DNA from: an uncultured Prochlorococcus sp.
GTDB lineage: Bacteria; Cyanobacteriota; Cyanobacteriia; PCC-6307; Cyanobiaceae
Assembly: GCA_902519235.1 (NCBI GenBank)
Contig: CABYJE010000007.1
Coordinates: 1-46,056, forward strand
DNA: 46,056 bases
Direction of reading: 5' to 3'
Part shown: positions 34,008-42,726 of the stretch, in pieces
Layout of the letters: each line of letters starts with the position of its first letter
Numbering within the stretch: position 1 is the first letter of the stretch
Translations under genes and position numbers: made by a program
The notes under the pieces: model-generated
Told to the model about the DNA's origin: nothing
Database searches by the model: none
What the model saw: the letters and a program-made list of their open reading frames with translations, nothing else

Positions 34008-34660
34008 TTAGATATCTGGACTGCCTTGATGTAATCTTCTTTATTGATTTTTTCGAGTACTTCTAATCCTTTAATAATCTTTCCAAAGATCGAATATCTT
34101 CCATCTAGTTCTGGGATCTTACTAGTTACAAAAAAAAATTCAGTAGATGAAGACTTATTCTTGCCGCTCTTAACCATAGCGATTGATCCACTATCAAAAG
34201 TATTAACTAAATTTTCAGTTTCATTGGGATTGTTTATTTCATAGTTATATCTTGGTTTTATTTCTTCCTTGAATTTTATTTCTAAAGGTATTGATGGGCT
34301 TGTCTTATTCAGATTGTGTTTTCTTTCAATATAAAATTTATTTTCTGGATTAACACCACCATGTATAAACCTTACTTGGGGATAATTTATAATTTTATAA
34401 AATTTTTGATTTACATAAATTTTATTGTCTATGTTTTCCAGAAAGTTTGATACTGTTACTGGGTTATCTTTACCAAATAATTTAACCTCAATATCACCTT
34501 TTGTAGTTTTAAAATTAACAACTTTATTACTCTGAGTACAACTAAGTTTAAGTTTTTGGCAGTAATAATTTGAATCAATCTTATTTTTATAACTACAAGC
34601 TTGAACCAAAAACAAAACTTGTATAAAAGATAATGTTTTTAAAAAATATTTTTTTTTTAT
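34004..34660 (-). CDS. lipoprotein cyclophilin-type peptidyl-prolyl isomerase, AUA start
   Basis: A 218-residue protein if read from ATA 34660. The cyclophilin domain begins [19 protein letters not shown], followed by [40 protein letters not shown] and [20 protein letters not shown]. No ATG, GTG or TTG lies in frame upstream of TTG 34615, yet that TTG cuts a signal peptide in half. From ATA the protein reads [12 protein letters not shown], a hydrophobic stretch, and a cysteine at 22 (LVQAC), a lipobox-like end. GGAGG stands 7 bases before ATA, which overlaps the ycf4 stop as ATAA. Probably attached to a periplasmic membrane face. Confidence 0.82.
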   Translation of the reverse strand: MKKKYFLKTLSFIQVLFLVQACSYKNKIDSNYYCQKLKLSCTQSNKVVNFKTTKGDIEVKLFGKDNPVTVSNFLENIDNKIYVNQKFYKIINYPQVRFIHGGVNPENKFYIERKHNLNKTSPSIPLEIKFKEEIKPRYNYEINNPNETENLVNTFDSGSIAMVKSGKNKSSSTEFFFVTSKIPELDGRYSIFGKIIKGLEVLEKINKEDYIKAVQISN

Positions 34661-35214
34661 TTTAGGCCCTCCAAATTAACATCTAAAAATTTAGCTAGCC
34701 GAGCTCCTTCTTCTTCAACTTGAAGAATTGGTTTAAGTTCACCTGCTCCGCTTAAAGGAAGAGGTTTTTTTCTACCTTTTAACACTAACGCGATTCTTCT
34801 TCTAGGATTAAATCCCTCACTTATATCCAACTTAACAGATTTAATTTCGTCGAAATTTAATTTAACTTCAATATCTTTAAATAATCCTTTTCTTTTTATT
34901 TCTACAGATTTTGATGATTTATCAAAATAATTACTACCTGAACCAAAGTTTATGTAAACCAAATACCACAAGTAAAAATTTAATAAATTGGCTATAACTC
35001 CATATGCTCCCATTATTATTCCTTGAGGAATAAACAATAAAGTTGAAGGATTTCCTAAAGGTAATAAATCCCTTCCTGTATAGCTAGATATAGAGGCCAA
35101 AAGAAAACCAATACCTCCTATAGTTAGCATTCCTCCAATAATATAATTTGAAATTTTTCTTGATCCACCAATTTTTTGTTCGATTTTATCGAATGACGTG
35201 AGGTCTGAATTCAT
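34657..35214 (-). CDS. ycf4: photosystem I assembly protein Ycf4
   Basis: A 185-residue thylakoid protein. Two membrane helices (about 23-45 and 62-90) are followed by the conserved soluble part with VKLDISEGFNPRRRIALVLK and PLPLSGAGELKPILQVEEEG. Ycf4 aids assembly of photosystem I. Its length agrees with cyanobacterial members. Its stop codon overlaps the proposed AUA start of the cyclophilin gene. It is divergent from psbD across a 181-base gap. Confidence 0.96.
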   Translation of the reverse strand: MNSDLTSFDKIEQKIGGSRKISNYIIGGMLTIGGIGFLLASISSYTGRDLLPLGNPSTLLFIPQGIIMGAYGVIANLLNFYLWYLVYINFGSGSNYFDKSSKSVEIKRKGLFKDIEVKLNFDEIKSVKLDISEGFNPRRRIALVLKGRKKPLPLSGAGELKPILQVEEEGARLAKFLDVNLEGLK

Positions 35215-35395
35215 TTTTATTTTTTTTAGAGCCTAATTCAAATAATTTAACAAACTAAGGGAGTATTCTTACCTAATTTTTAATAAAAAAGTCAGGAAAG
35301 CTTTACAAGGCATTTCAGATATACAAATATTTCCCCACATTACTCTCAATCTTTGTTACAGTCACTGCGTATCCCGAAGCTAAAAACGATTTCTC

Positions 35396-36472
35396 ATGAC
35401 GATCGCAGTTGGTAGCGCCCCACAAAGAGGATGGTTTGATGTCCTCGATGATTGGTTGAAGCGCGACCGCTTTGTATTTATTGGTTGGTCCGGACTACTT
35501 CTACTTCCTTGTGCATATCTTGCTATAGGTGGTTGGTTTGTCGGAACAACATTTGTTACCTCTTGGTACACACATGGAGTTGCAAGCTCATACCTTGAAG
35601 GTTGTAACTTTTTAACAGCAGCTGTAAGTACCCCTGGTGATGCCATGGGACACAGTCTTCTATTTTTATGGGGTCCTGAAGCCCAAGGTAGTTTCGTAAG
35701 ATGGCTACAGCTTGGTGGTCTTTGGAACTTCGTTGCATTACATGGAGTATTTGGCCTAATTGGTTTTATGCTTCGTCAGTTTGAAATTGCTGGCCTTGTT
35801 GGAATTAGACCTTACAACGCTTTAGCATTCTCAGCAGTAATTGCAGTATTTACAAGTATTTTCCTTATTTATCCTTTAGGACAGCATAGTTGGTTCTTCG
35901 CACCTTCATTCGGTGTTGCAGCAATCTTCCGTTACATTCTGTTCATTCAAGGTTTTCACAATATCACTTTAAATCCATTTCACATGATGGGTGTTGCTGG
36001 AATTCTTGGTGGTGCCCTACTTTGCGCTATTCATGGAGCTACAGTACAAAATACTTTGTATGAAGATACAAGTATTTATACAGATGGTAAGGTTCAAAGT
36101 TCAACATTTAGAGCTTTTGACCCAACTCAAGAAGAAGAAACTTATTCAATGATTACAGCGAATAGATTCTGGAGTCAAATCTTCGGTATTGCTTTCTCAA
36201 ACAAGCGTTTCTTACATTTCTTGATGCTATTTGTACCTGTTATGGGTATGTGGACATCTTCAATTGGTATTGTAGGCTTAGCACTAAACTTAAGAGCTTA
36301 TGATTTCGTAAGCCAAGAAATCCGTGCAGCAGAAGATCCAGAATTTGAAACTTTCTATACAAAAAATATACTTTTGAACGAAGGTATGCGAGCATGGATG
36401 TCTTCTGTGGATCAACCACACGAAAACTTTGTATTCCCTGAGGAGGTTCTTCCACGTGGAAACGCCCTTTAA
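35396..36472 (+). CDS. psbD: photosystem II D2 protein
   Basis: The 358-residue reaction-centre subunit D2. It starts [20 protein letters not shown] and carries five helices with the pigment and iron ligands, e.g. [40 protein letters not shown], and the C-terminal [12 protein letters not shown]. It binds P680 chlorophyll, pheophytin, QA and the non-haem iron. The 5' gap of 181 bases probably contains the promoter; no clear boxes are assigned. The last 17 bases overlap psbC. Codon use is biased toward highly expressed genes. Confidence 0.99.
   Translation: MTIAVGSAPQRGWFDVLDDWLKRDRFVFIGWSGLLLLPCAYLAIGGWFVGTTFVTSWYTHGVASSYLEGCNFLTAAVSTPGDAMGHSLLFLWGPEAQGSFVRWLQLGGLWNFVALHGVFGLIGFMLRQFEIAGLVGIRPYNALAFSAVIAVFTSIFLIYPLGQHSWFFAPSFGVAAIFRYILFIQGFHNITLNPFHMMGVAGILGGALLCAIHGATVQNTLYEDTSIYTDGKVQSSTFRAFDPTQEEETYSMITANRFWSQIFGIAFSNKRFLHFLMLFVPVMGMWTSSIGIVGLALNLRAYDFVSQEIRAAEDPEFETFYTKNILLNEGMRAWMSSVDQPHENFVFPEEVLPRGNAL
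36440..36446 (+). promoter_or_regulatory. ribosome binding site deciding the psbC GTG start
   Basis: GAGGAGG inside the end of psbD, 9 bases before GTG 36456. It supports GTG as the psbC start rather than the upstream in-frame ATG at 36429. Confidence 0.85.
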
Positions 36473-37838
36473 TAATTTATTAAGAGCCCCAAACCAAAGT
36501 ATTGAAGAAACTGGTTATGCCTGGTATGTAGGTAATGCTAGATTAATCAATTTATCTGGACGTTTATTAGGAGCTCACATTGCTCACTCTGGACTGATAG
36601 TCTTTTGGGCGGGAGCAATGATGCTCTTTGAGGTTAATCATTTTACTTTTGATAAACCAATGTGGGAGCAAGGTTTAATCTGTATGCCACACGTCGCAAT
36701 GTTTGGCTATGGAATAGGCCCAGGTGGTGAAGTTACTGATATCATGCCTTTCTTCCAGGCAGGCGTGGTTCACTTGATAGCTTCAGCTGTACTTGGTTTT
36801 GGTGGTATCTACCATTCATTAGCAGGTCCAGAAAAACTTGAAGAAGATTTTCCATTTTTCTCAACGGACTGGAGAGATAAAAATCAAATGACAAATATCC
36901 TTGGATATCATTTGATTGTTCTAGGTGTAGGTGCATTAGCATGGTCAGTGAACTGGTGTTTTATTGGCGGTGCATATGACACATGGGCACCTGGTGGTGG
37001 TGAAGTAAGACTTGTAAACCCAACCTTAGATCCAAGAGTTATTCTTGGTTATCTATTCAGATCTCCATGGGGAGGAGCTGGTTCAATAATCGGTGTTAAC
37101 TCCATTGAAGATATTGTTGGTGGACATGTTTACGTGGGTATTACTGCAATTATTGGAGGAATATTCCATATCTTTACCAAACCTTTTGGATGGGCAAGAA
37201 GAGCTTTTATCTGGAACGGTGAAGGTCTATTAAGTTATGCTCTTGGTGGAATTTGTGTAGCAAGTTTTATTGCTTCAACATTCATCTGGTTTAACAATAC
37301 TGCTTACCCTTCAGAGTTTTATGGCCCAACAAATGCTGAAGCTTCACAGGCTCAAAGCTTTACTTTCCTTGTGAGAGACCAAAGAATTGGAGCTAACGTA
37401 GGTTCAACAATGGGACCAACAGGTCTAGGTAAGTATCTCATGAGATCTCCTACTGGTGAAATTATATTTGGTGGTGAAACAATGAGATTTTGGGATTTCA
37501 GAGGTCCATGGTTAGAGCCTTTAAGAGGTCCTAACGGATTAAGCCTTGAGAAAATCCAAAATGATATTCAGCCTTGGCAGGTAAGAAGAGCTGCTGAATA
37601 TATGACTCATGCTCCTAACGCTTCTATCAACTCTGTTGGTGGAATCATTACAGAGCCAAATGCTGTTAACTTCGTTAATTTAAGACAATGGTTAGCTGCT
37701 GCTCAATTCTTCCTAGGATGGTTTACATTCATCGGTCACCTTTGGCATGCTGGACGTGCTAGAGCTGCCGCTGCTGGTTTCGAGAAAGGAATCGACAGAA
37801 AGAGTGAGCCAGCTCTAGAAATGCCGGATTTAGATTAA
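36456..37838 (+). CDS. psbC: photosystem II CP43 antenna protein
   Basis: A 460-residue chlorophyll-binding inner antenna from GTG 36456: [20 protein letters not shown]. It has six helices with paired histidines (e.g. [57 protein letters not shown]). The large lumenal loop contains [20 protein letters not shown], with the Glu and Arg residues that bind the oxygen-evolving manganese cluster. It overlaps psbD by 17 bases, the usual arrangement in cyanobacteria and plastids. A strong terminator follows. Confidence 0.99.
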   Translation: METPFNNLLRAPNQSIEETGYAWYVGNARLINLSGRLLGAHIAHSGLIVFWAGAMMLFEVNHFTFDKPMWEQGLICMPHVAMFGYGIGPGGEVTDIMPFFQAGVVHLIASAVLGFGGIYHSLAGPEKLEEDFPFFSTDWRDKNQMTNILGYHLIVLGVGALAWSVNWCFIGGAYDTWAPGGGEVRLVNPTLDPRVILGYLFRSPWGGAGSIIGVNSIEDIVGGHVYVGITAIIGGIFHIFTKPFGWARRAFIWNGEGLLSYALGGICVASFIASTFIWFNNTAYPSEFYGPTNAEASQAQSFTFLVRDQRIGANVGSTMGPTGLGKYLMRSPTGEIIFGGETMRFWDFRGPWLEPLRGPNGLSLEKIQNDIQPWQVRRAAEYMTHAPNASINSVGGIITEPNAVNFVNLRQWLAAAQFFLGWFTFIGHLWHAGRARAAAAGFEKGIDRKSEPALEMPDLD

Positions 37839-37856
37839 TTTCTACTTCACAAAAGA

Positions 37857-37886
37857 AAACCCTATCCAATGATAGGGTTTTTTTTT
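37857..37886 (+). terminator. intrinsic terminator of psbDC
   Basis: AAACCCTATC (37857-37866) pairs with GATAGGGTTT (37871-37880) around a CAAT loop, with T continuing to 37886. It begins 18 bp after the psbC stop. Confidence 0.92.
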
Positions 37887-37897
37887 GCTTGATTTTC

Positions 37898-38509
37898 TTA
37901 TGTATTTAAATTTTGTCTGAGCCATGGCAAACTTAACCCCATTACATTACTAAAGCAACCCTCTATTTTTTCTATATATTTACCGCCTATACCTTCCAAG
38001 GCAAATCCTCCAGCGCAATTTAAAGGTTCATTTGTTTCTACATAACTCTTAATTTCCCAGTCTTCCAAGTTAGAAAAATAAACTCTTGAACTAATTGTTT
38101 TCTTTAGTATTTCAGAGATTCTAAAAAACTTTGAATCTGAATCAAAATTTCCAATTATTAGAGTATGACCAGTATGTAAAAATCCAAATTTTCCAGACAT
38201 TTTTTTCCATCTAATAAATGCCTCTTCTTTATTAGATGGTTTTCCATAAGCTTCTCCTTTAAATTCAAAAATGGAATCACACCCAAGTATTTCTAAAGGA
38301 CCATAATTAAATTCTTCGGGCAATGATGTTTTTTGAATATTTTCAGATAGACTTTTAGCCTTTTGAAAAGATAATTCCAAAGCTAAATTCAATATATTCT
38401 TTTCTTTTATTAAATTTTCATCAAAGTTACTTGAAATTTGAATAAATTCAATCTGACTATTTTCAAGTAATTTCTTTCTAGATTGAGAAGCAGAAGCTAG
38501 AATTAACAC
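37898..38509 (-). CDS. maf: Maf-like nucleotide pyrophosphatase
   Basis: A 203-residue Maf-family protein. It starts [20 protein letters not shown], with the substrate loop slightly altered (ASQSR where ASPRR is common), and holds [20 protein letters not shown] with the catalytic Asp, [16 protein letters not shown], and [20 protein letters not shown]. The family hydrolyses modified or canonical nucleoside triphosphates. Convergent with psbDC and divergent from cobQ. Confidence 0.93.
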   Translation of the reverse strand: MLILASASQSRKKLLENSQIEFIQISSNFDENLIKEKNILNLALELSFQKAKSLSENIQKTSLPEEFNYGPLEILGCDSIFEFKGEAYGKPSNKEEAFIRWKKMSGKFGFLHTGHTLIIGNFDSDSKFFRISEILKKTISSRVYFSNLEDWEIKSYVETNEPLNCAGGFALEGIGGKYIEKIEGCFSNVMGLSLPWLRQNLNT

Positions 38510-38575
38510 AAATTTTTTTTCGAATTATAATTCAATTTTCTAAATAATAAATTTCAAAATTAATATAATTTACTA

Positions 38576-40105
38576 ATGGACTCAGAAACGAAATTACATG
38601 AAATAAAAAAACCAATAATGGTCCTTGGCACTTCAAGTGGAGCAGGAAAATCGTTAACTGTTACCGCTATTTGCAGGATTCTTAAAAATTTAGGAGAAGA
38701 GCCAATACCTTTTAAAGGACAAAATATGAGTAACAACGCTTGGGTTGATTGGGAAGGTGGAGAAATGGCATATTCCCAGGCACTTCAAGCTTTTGCTTGT
38801 GGAATTACGCCTTCAGCAGAGATGAATCCCATTTTATTAAAACCTCAAGGCAATTCTACAAGTGAGGTGATTCACCTTGGTAAAAGTATAGGTATATCAA
38901 CTGCAAAAAATTACTATAAAGATTGGTTTATTCCAGGTTGGGAGGTAATTAAAAAAAGTCTAGATTCTATTTATAGGAGGAGCCCAAATTGTCGTTTAAT
39001 TATCGAAGGAGCTGGTAGTCCAGTAGAAATGAATTTGATTCATAGAGATCTTACTAACTTAAAAGTTGCAAAGTATTTAAATGCAAATTGCATTTTGGTT
39101 ACTGATATTGAAAGAGGGGGAGTATTTGCGCAAATAATCGGAACTCTTGAATTAATGAAACCAGAAGAAAAAAAACTTATTAAGGGAATAATTATAAATA
39201 GATTCAGAGGAGACCTTTCATTATTTAAAAAAGGGAAAAAATGGATAGAGAGTAAAACTCAAATTCCTGTTATTGGCATTATTCCATGGCTAAATGATAC
39301 ATTCCCGCCAGAAGATTCACTAGATTTATTAGACAGAAAATCTCGATACAATAATCCTGAAATAAAAGTAGGAATTATAAAGTTACCATCTATAAGCAAC
39401 TTTTCAGATTTTGATCCATTAGAAAATGAAGAATCAATATTAATCGAATGGGTAAGAGAATCTCAGAACTTAAATAAATTTGATTTTATTATTCTTCCTG
39501 GAAGTAAACAAACTATTAAAGATCAAATTTTTCTTGAGGAATGTGGTTTATCTCAGGATATAAAAGATTATTCAAATAATAAAGGAAATATTATTGGCAT
39601 TTGTGGAGGTTTACAAATGTTAGGAACATCTCTTGAAGATCCTTTTTTAAAAGAGGGATCCAAAAATTATTCAGAACAAAAAATAAAAGGCATTGGATTA
39701 CTTCCAATAAGAACCACTTTCTTAAAAAAAAAATTAACACGTCAAATCAACTCTAAATCTTTATGGCCCTGCCAATCAAAAATCAATGGATTTGAAATTC
39801 ATAATGGCCAAACTGAACTAGATAATACCCCAAGTGCGTTAAATGTTAACCCAATTTTTAAAGATGTTGATCTTGGTTGGTATAAAGAGAATAAAAAAGG
39901 TGGGACAATTGCAGGTACATACATTCATGGAATTTTTGAAAATGATAATTGGAGAACTCAATACATAAATTTAATAAGGAGGAGCAAAAATTTACCTATA
40001 TTAGATATGAAAGCAACATCTTATAAAATGAAACGTGAATCAATTATTAACAATCTCGCAAATGAATTTGATAAGTATTTAAATCTCTCATCATTATTAA
40101 ATTGA
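38576..40105 (+). CDS. cobQ: cobyric acid synthase
   Basis: A 509-residue glutamine-dependent amidotransferase that amidates four carboxyls in (pseudo)cobalamin synthesis. N-terminal P-loop VLGTSSGAGKSLTVTAICRI and FKGQNMSNNAWV form the ATP/dethiobiotin-synthetase-like domain. C-terminal glutaminase domain has IIGICGGLQMLG (Cys nucleophile) and GTYIHGIFENDNWR (His). Full length. Its stop overlaps the start of the small ferredoxin gene (TTGA). Confidence 0.97.
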   Translation: MDSETKLHEIKKPIMVLGTSSGAGKSLTVTAICRILKNLGEEPIPFKGQNMSNNAWVDWEGGEMAYSQALQAFACGITPSAEMNPILLKPQGNSTSEVIHLGKSIGISTAKNYYKDWFIPGWEVIKKSLDSIYRRSPNCRLIIEGAGSPVEMNLIHRDLTNLKVAKYLNANCILVTDIERGGVFAQIIGTLELMKPEEKKLIKGIIINRFRGDLSLFKKGKKWIESKTQIPVIGIIPWLNDTFPPEDSLDLLDRKSRYNNPEIKVGIIKLPSISNFSDFDPLENEESILIEWVRESQNLNKFDFIILPGSKQTIKDQIFLEECGLSQDIKDYSNNKGNIIGICGGLQMLGTSLEDPFLKEGSKNYSEQKIKGIGLLPIRTTFLKKKLTRQINSKSLWPCQSKINGFEIHNGQTELDNTPSALNVNPIFKDVDLGWYKENKKGGTIAGTYIHGIFENDNWRTQYINLIRRSKNLPILDMKATSYKMKRESIINNLANEFDKYLNLSSLLN

Positions 40106-40353
40106 AAAAATCAAAAATTAAAATTATTTGGCCAAATAATAATGAAACATATGTTTCAGAGGGAGATGATTGGTTCTCAAGCGCAGAAAAAGCAGGTTTA
40201 GAAATTCCTACTGGCTGCTTGACAGGCAGTTGCGGTGCATGTGAAATAGATGTAAATGGGAAAACGATAAGGGCTTGTATAAGTGATATTAAAAGTAAGA
40301 AACAATCCTTTTTAAAAGTTTCTTTAACTACAGACCCATTTTGGGAAAACTAA
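40102..40353 (+). CDS. small plant-type 2Fe-2S ferredoxin
   Basis: An 83-residue ferredoxin. GCLTGSCGACEIDVNGKTIR and ACISD hold the four cluster cysteines (C-X4-C-X2-C ... C). It is shorter than photosynthetic ferredoxin and lacks its N-terminal part. The TTG start at 40102 overlaps the cobQ stop, so it is coupled to cobQ and might give electrons to a cobalamin step such as cobalt reduction; this is inference from position. Confidence 0.85.
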   Translation: MKKSKIKIIWPNNNETYVSEGDDWFSSAEKAGLEIPTGCLTGSCGACEIDVNGKTIRACISDIKSKKQSFLKVSLTTDPFWEN

Positions 40354-40366
40354 AGTTTTGCTTTCT

Positions 40367-42196
40367 TTAATATAAAAAATTCAACTTAATGCCAAATCTA
40401 AATTCCTTATTTTCAACAAGTTGACCGATATCCTGAATACCAGGAGCATTAGAGTAGTATAAATCAACTGATTTATCTTGGGCATAAGAATATCTAAATG
40501 CGTAGGTCAAATTTAAATCAGAATTATTTTTTAATGAAGTATTTATCTCTGGGATAAACTGCAAATTTTCTAGCAGATTTATATTGCTCGAAATGCCCAA
40601 ACCTCCAAAACTCTCAAGCCCACTATAAAAATATTTAGGGCTAATATTTAATGCCAACCAATCATTAAATCTAAAAGTATTTAGCAATTCAGAGAACATG
40701 TAACCTTGATGGTTTGAACCTTCATTCCTTCCTAAAGATGTTCTTAGTGTCATCCAAAAAAGATCATTCTTTTGAGGACTAAAAATTAATAGTTTCCCTC
40801 CAAATCTATAATTAAAAGCATTTTCATCAAAATATATATTTTGCAAGTTAGAGTTAGTTACATTTTTTAGATTAACGTCATTAAAAGATCCACTACTTAA
40901 TTCTATTTGGAATAAATTCGACAGAGAATAACCATAAGAGGCAAATAAGTTTCCTTTTTCATCATAATTTAAATTTATCTGACTTATTCCTTTCTCAGGG
41001 AACAATGCATTTCCCACTGTCAATCCTCCAAAAAGCAACAAATCATTATTCTTTTTTAAAGGAGCAATTTTAGTGTCTTCTAAAAAAGGTTTATAGTTCC
41101 CGCCTATGTAATAAAGTGGTTTATTATCTGAAGGTATTGTTAATAAAGAAGTAGAGGGCGTTAGGCCATATCCATTAGTAATTTTCCCCTCAATACCTAC
41201 AACAGGACTTACATCCCAATTAAAACCATAACTATAAATTGATTTCCTCTTAAAATTCAAATTTTCATCAAAGCTATTATTCCCTGGACCAAATAAATAC
41301 GTATATGAACTTATTAATTGTAAATTAGTAGCGATATCAAAATTTAATCCTGTCGCCAAGAAATAATTATCTCCATAAAAGTTTTCACCAACATTTTTAT
41401 CTCCTATTTTATCTGGTATAAAAGTTAAGCCTGGGACAATAGATAATTGTATTTGATTACTTAATTGACTAGTGAATGGGAAAGAAAATGAGTAAATAAA
41501 TTTCTCATATCTATCTGTGCCTACAGAATTATCAACCTCGTTATAAATACTTTTTTTATTACCATCTCCACTGCTAAAAACCCAATATTCTAAAGAGCTT
41601 GAAAAAGACAATGAATTTTTATAATCTTCTGATTCAAAAATTTGCTCCTTAAATGCTAGTGCAATACTTGCCCAATTATTTGGAATTAATTTTCCTCCAA
41701 TTAAATTATATAGTGGATCATCAGTTTCAGATAAATATAATGATAATAATGAATAATCGCCTAAACCATATTGAAATTTAAGGCCATAGTTTTGATGTCC
41801 AGTCCCTCCACCTGCTCCCCCATTAAAACTTGATACCCAATTAGTGGAGATAATAAAATCGCCAGAATTCAGAAAATTATTTAGGGGAATATGTGGTTGT
41901 ATTTCTAGTAATTCTTGTTTAATTTTTTGATGATTTATAAATTTATTTTTTTCATTTTTCTTCTTAAATAAAATTTCATCTGAGTTATTCTCTTTATTGT
42001 TTGTCTTTATATTTTTAAAGTATGTTTCATCATCATTATAAGATTTCCAAATAATTTTTAAATTATTTGATTTTTTTTCTATAACCTTCTCCCATATTAT
42101 TTTTTGCTCACTTGTTTCTTTTTTAATTTTCTCTGCTAAAGCATCAATTAAATTAAATAATTGACTAAATAGCAATATATAAAATATTAATCTCAT
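40367..42196 (-). CDS. outer-membrane beta-barrel protein
   Basis: A 609-residue exported protein. A signal peptide (about 1-22, FYILLFSQLFNLIDALAEK) is followed by a charged, lysine/asparagine-rich linker (25-100). Then comes a long series of alternating hydrophobic and polar strands, many ending in aromatic residues, e.g. YGLKFQYGLGDYSLLSLYLS and LNLTYAFRYSYAQ. The last strand, FRFGIKLNFLY, ends with an aromatic residue, as BAM-targeted barrels do. About 20 or more strands are likely. Probably a picocyanobacterial porin-like protein of unknown substrate. It is the last gene before the mobile region. Confidence 0.75.
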   Translation of the reverse strand: MRLIFYILLFSQLFNLIDALAEKIKKETSEQKIIWEKVIEKKSNNLKIIWKSYNDDETYFKNIKTNNKENNSDEILFKKKNEKNKFINHQKIKQELLEIQPHIPLNNFLNSGDFIISTNWVSSFNGGAGGGTGHQNYGLKFQYGLGDYSLLSLYLSETDDPLYNLIGGKLIPNNWASIALAFKEQIFESEDYKNSLSFSSSLEYWVFSSGDGNKKSIYNEVDNSVGTDRYEKFIYSFSFPFTSQLSNQIQLSIVPGLTFIPDKIGDKNVGENFYGDNYFLATGLNFDIATNLQLISSYTYLFGPGNNSFDENLNFKRKSIYSYGFNWDVSPVVGIEGKITNGYGLTPSTSLLTIPSDNKPLYYIGGNYKPFLEDTKIAPLKKNNDLLLFGGLTVGNALFPEKGISQINLNYDEKGNLFASYGYSLSNLFQIELSSGSFNDVNLKNVTNSNLQNIYFDENAFNYRFGGKLLIFSPQKNDLFWMTLRTSLGRNEGSNHQGYMFSELLNTFRFNDWLALNISPKYFYSGLESFGGLGISSNINLLENLQFIPEINTSLKNNSDLNLTYAFRYSYAQDKSVDLYYSNAPGIQDIGQLVENKEFRFGIKLNFLY

Positions 42197-42284
42197 TTCA
42201 ACAATCTTTTATTTTGAGAAAATCTATTATTCAATGATACCGTTTATGATCTAAATCTATCAATTAGAAAAACTTGAAAATTAC

Positions 42285-42540
42285 TACGGAGAGGGTGTCA
42301 TCTGAAATCAGAATTGACCCTAGTATTCAGCAGTAATCTTAGGAATAAAAGATCAAACTGCTGAAAAAGATTCCATTTTCTACTACACCAAATCGGAAAA
42401 TGTTATTTTGTATTCCCCCAAAAATAACACTTTTTTAGGTGTTAGGGAACGCTAAAATAATACTCTAAATTCCGTCAGTTCGGTTGATATAACTGAGTTT
42501 GTATGCTACAATATTGGTATCTAAGTCGGACTATTTTCAA
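42285..42540 (+). repeat. att/promoter module, copy A
   Basis: A module shared with 44049-44305. It opens with TACGGAGAGGGTGT (42285-42298), perfect in both copies, and closes with a 60-bp promoter block (42481-42540) that is gapless and matches copy B at 48 of 60 positions. The distance between the two parts is 196 bp here and 197 bp in B, though the middle has diverged. The stretch 42197-42627 contains no convincing longer gene. Confidence 0.75.
42484..42512 (+). promoter_or_regulatory. sigma-70 promoter in module A
   Basis: TTGATA (42484-42489), a 17-bp spacer and TACAAT (42507-42512). Downstream, GTCGGA (42525-42530) can pair with TCCGAC (42570-42575), giving a leader hairpin. It directs transcription toward the 32-codon frame at 42628 and into the antisense of the lyase gene. 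Confidence 0.65.
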
Positions 42541-42627
42541 GTTCTTTTCTAAAGAATAATCTATTACTTTCCGACAGTAAAGATAAGAAATCAATCAAAA
42601 AATATAAACATTTCTATCTGAGAAATC

Positions 42628-42726
42628 ATGATTAGAACTGCAATAAAACACTTTATCAACACGACCGAGAAACACCCACTTGAACCTGCTCATCAAAAGA
42701 TCGCAGACTATCTGGCGAGTATCTGA
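42628..42726 (+). CDS. possible 32-residue peptide behind promoter A
   Basis: An ATG frame reading MIRTAIKHFINTTEKHPLEP, then AHQKIADYLASI. It begins 88 bases from the start of the hairpin region and lies where module B has the integrase gene. It overlaps the tail of the lyase gene by 19 bp on the other strand. It could be a true small protein, or what is left of a larger gene cut off when the lyase segment came in. Not recognised. Confidence 0.35.
   Translation: MIRTAIKHFINTTEKHPLEPAHQKIADYLASI

Noticed and set aside
34613-34615. TTG as start of the cyclophilin gene
   Set aside because: It would begin in the middle of a hydrophobic signal segment; ATA 34660 with a Shine-Dalgarno and stop overlap fits better.
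36429-36455. ATG-led extension of psbC
   Set aside because: The conserved CP43 start METPFN lies at GTG 36456 with GAGGAGG 9 bases before it; the extension is psbD coding sequence in another frame.
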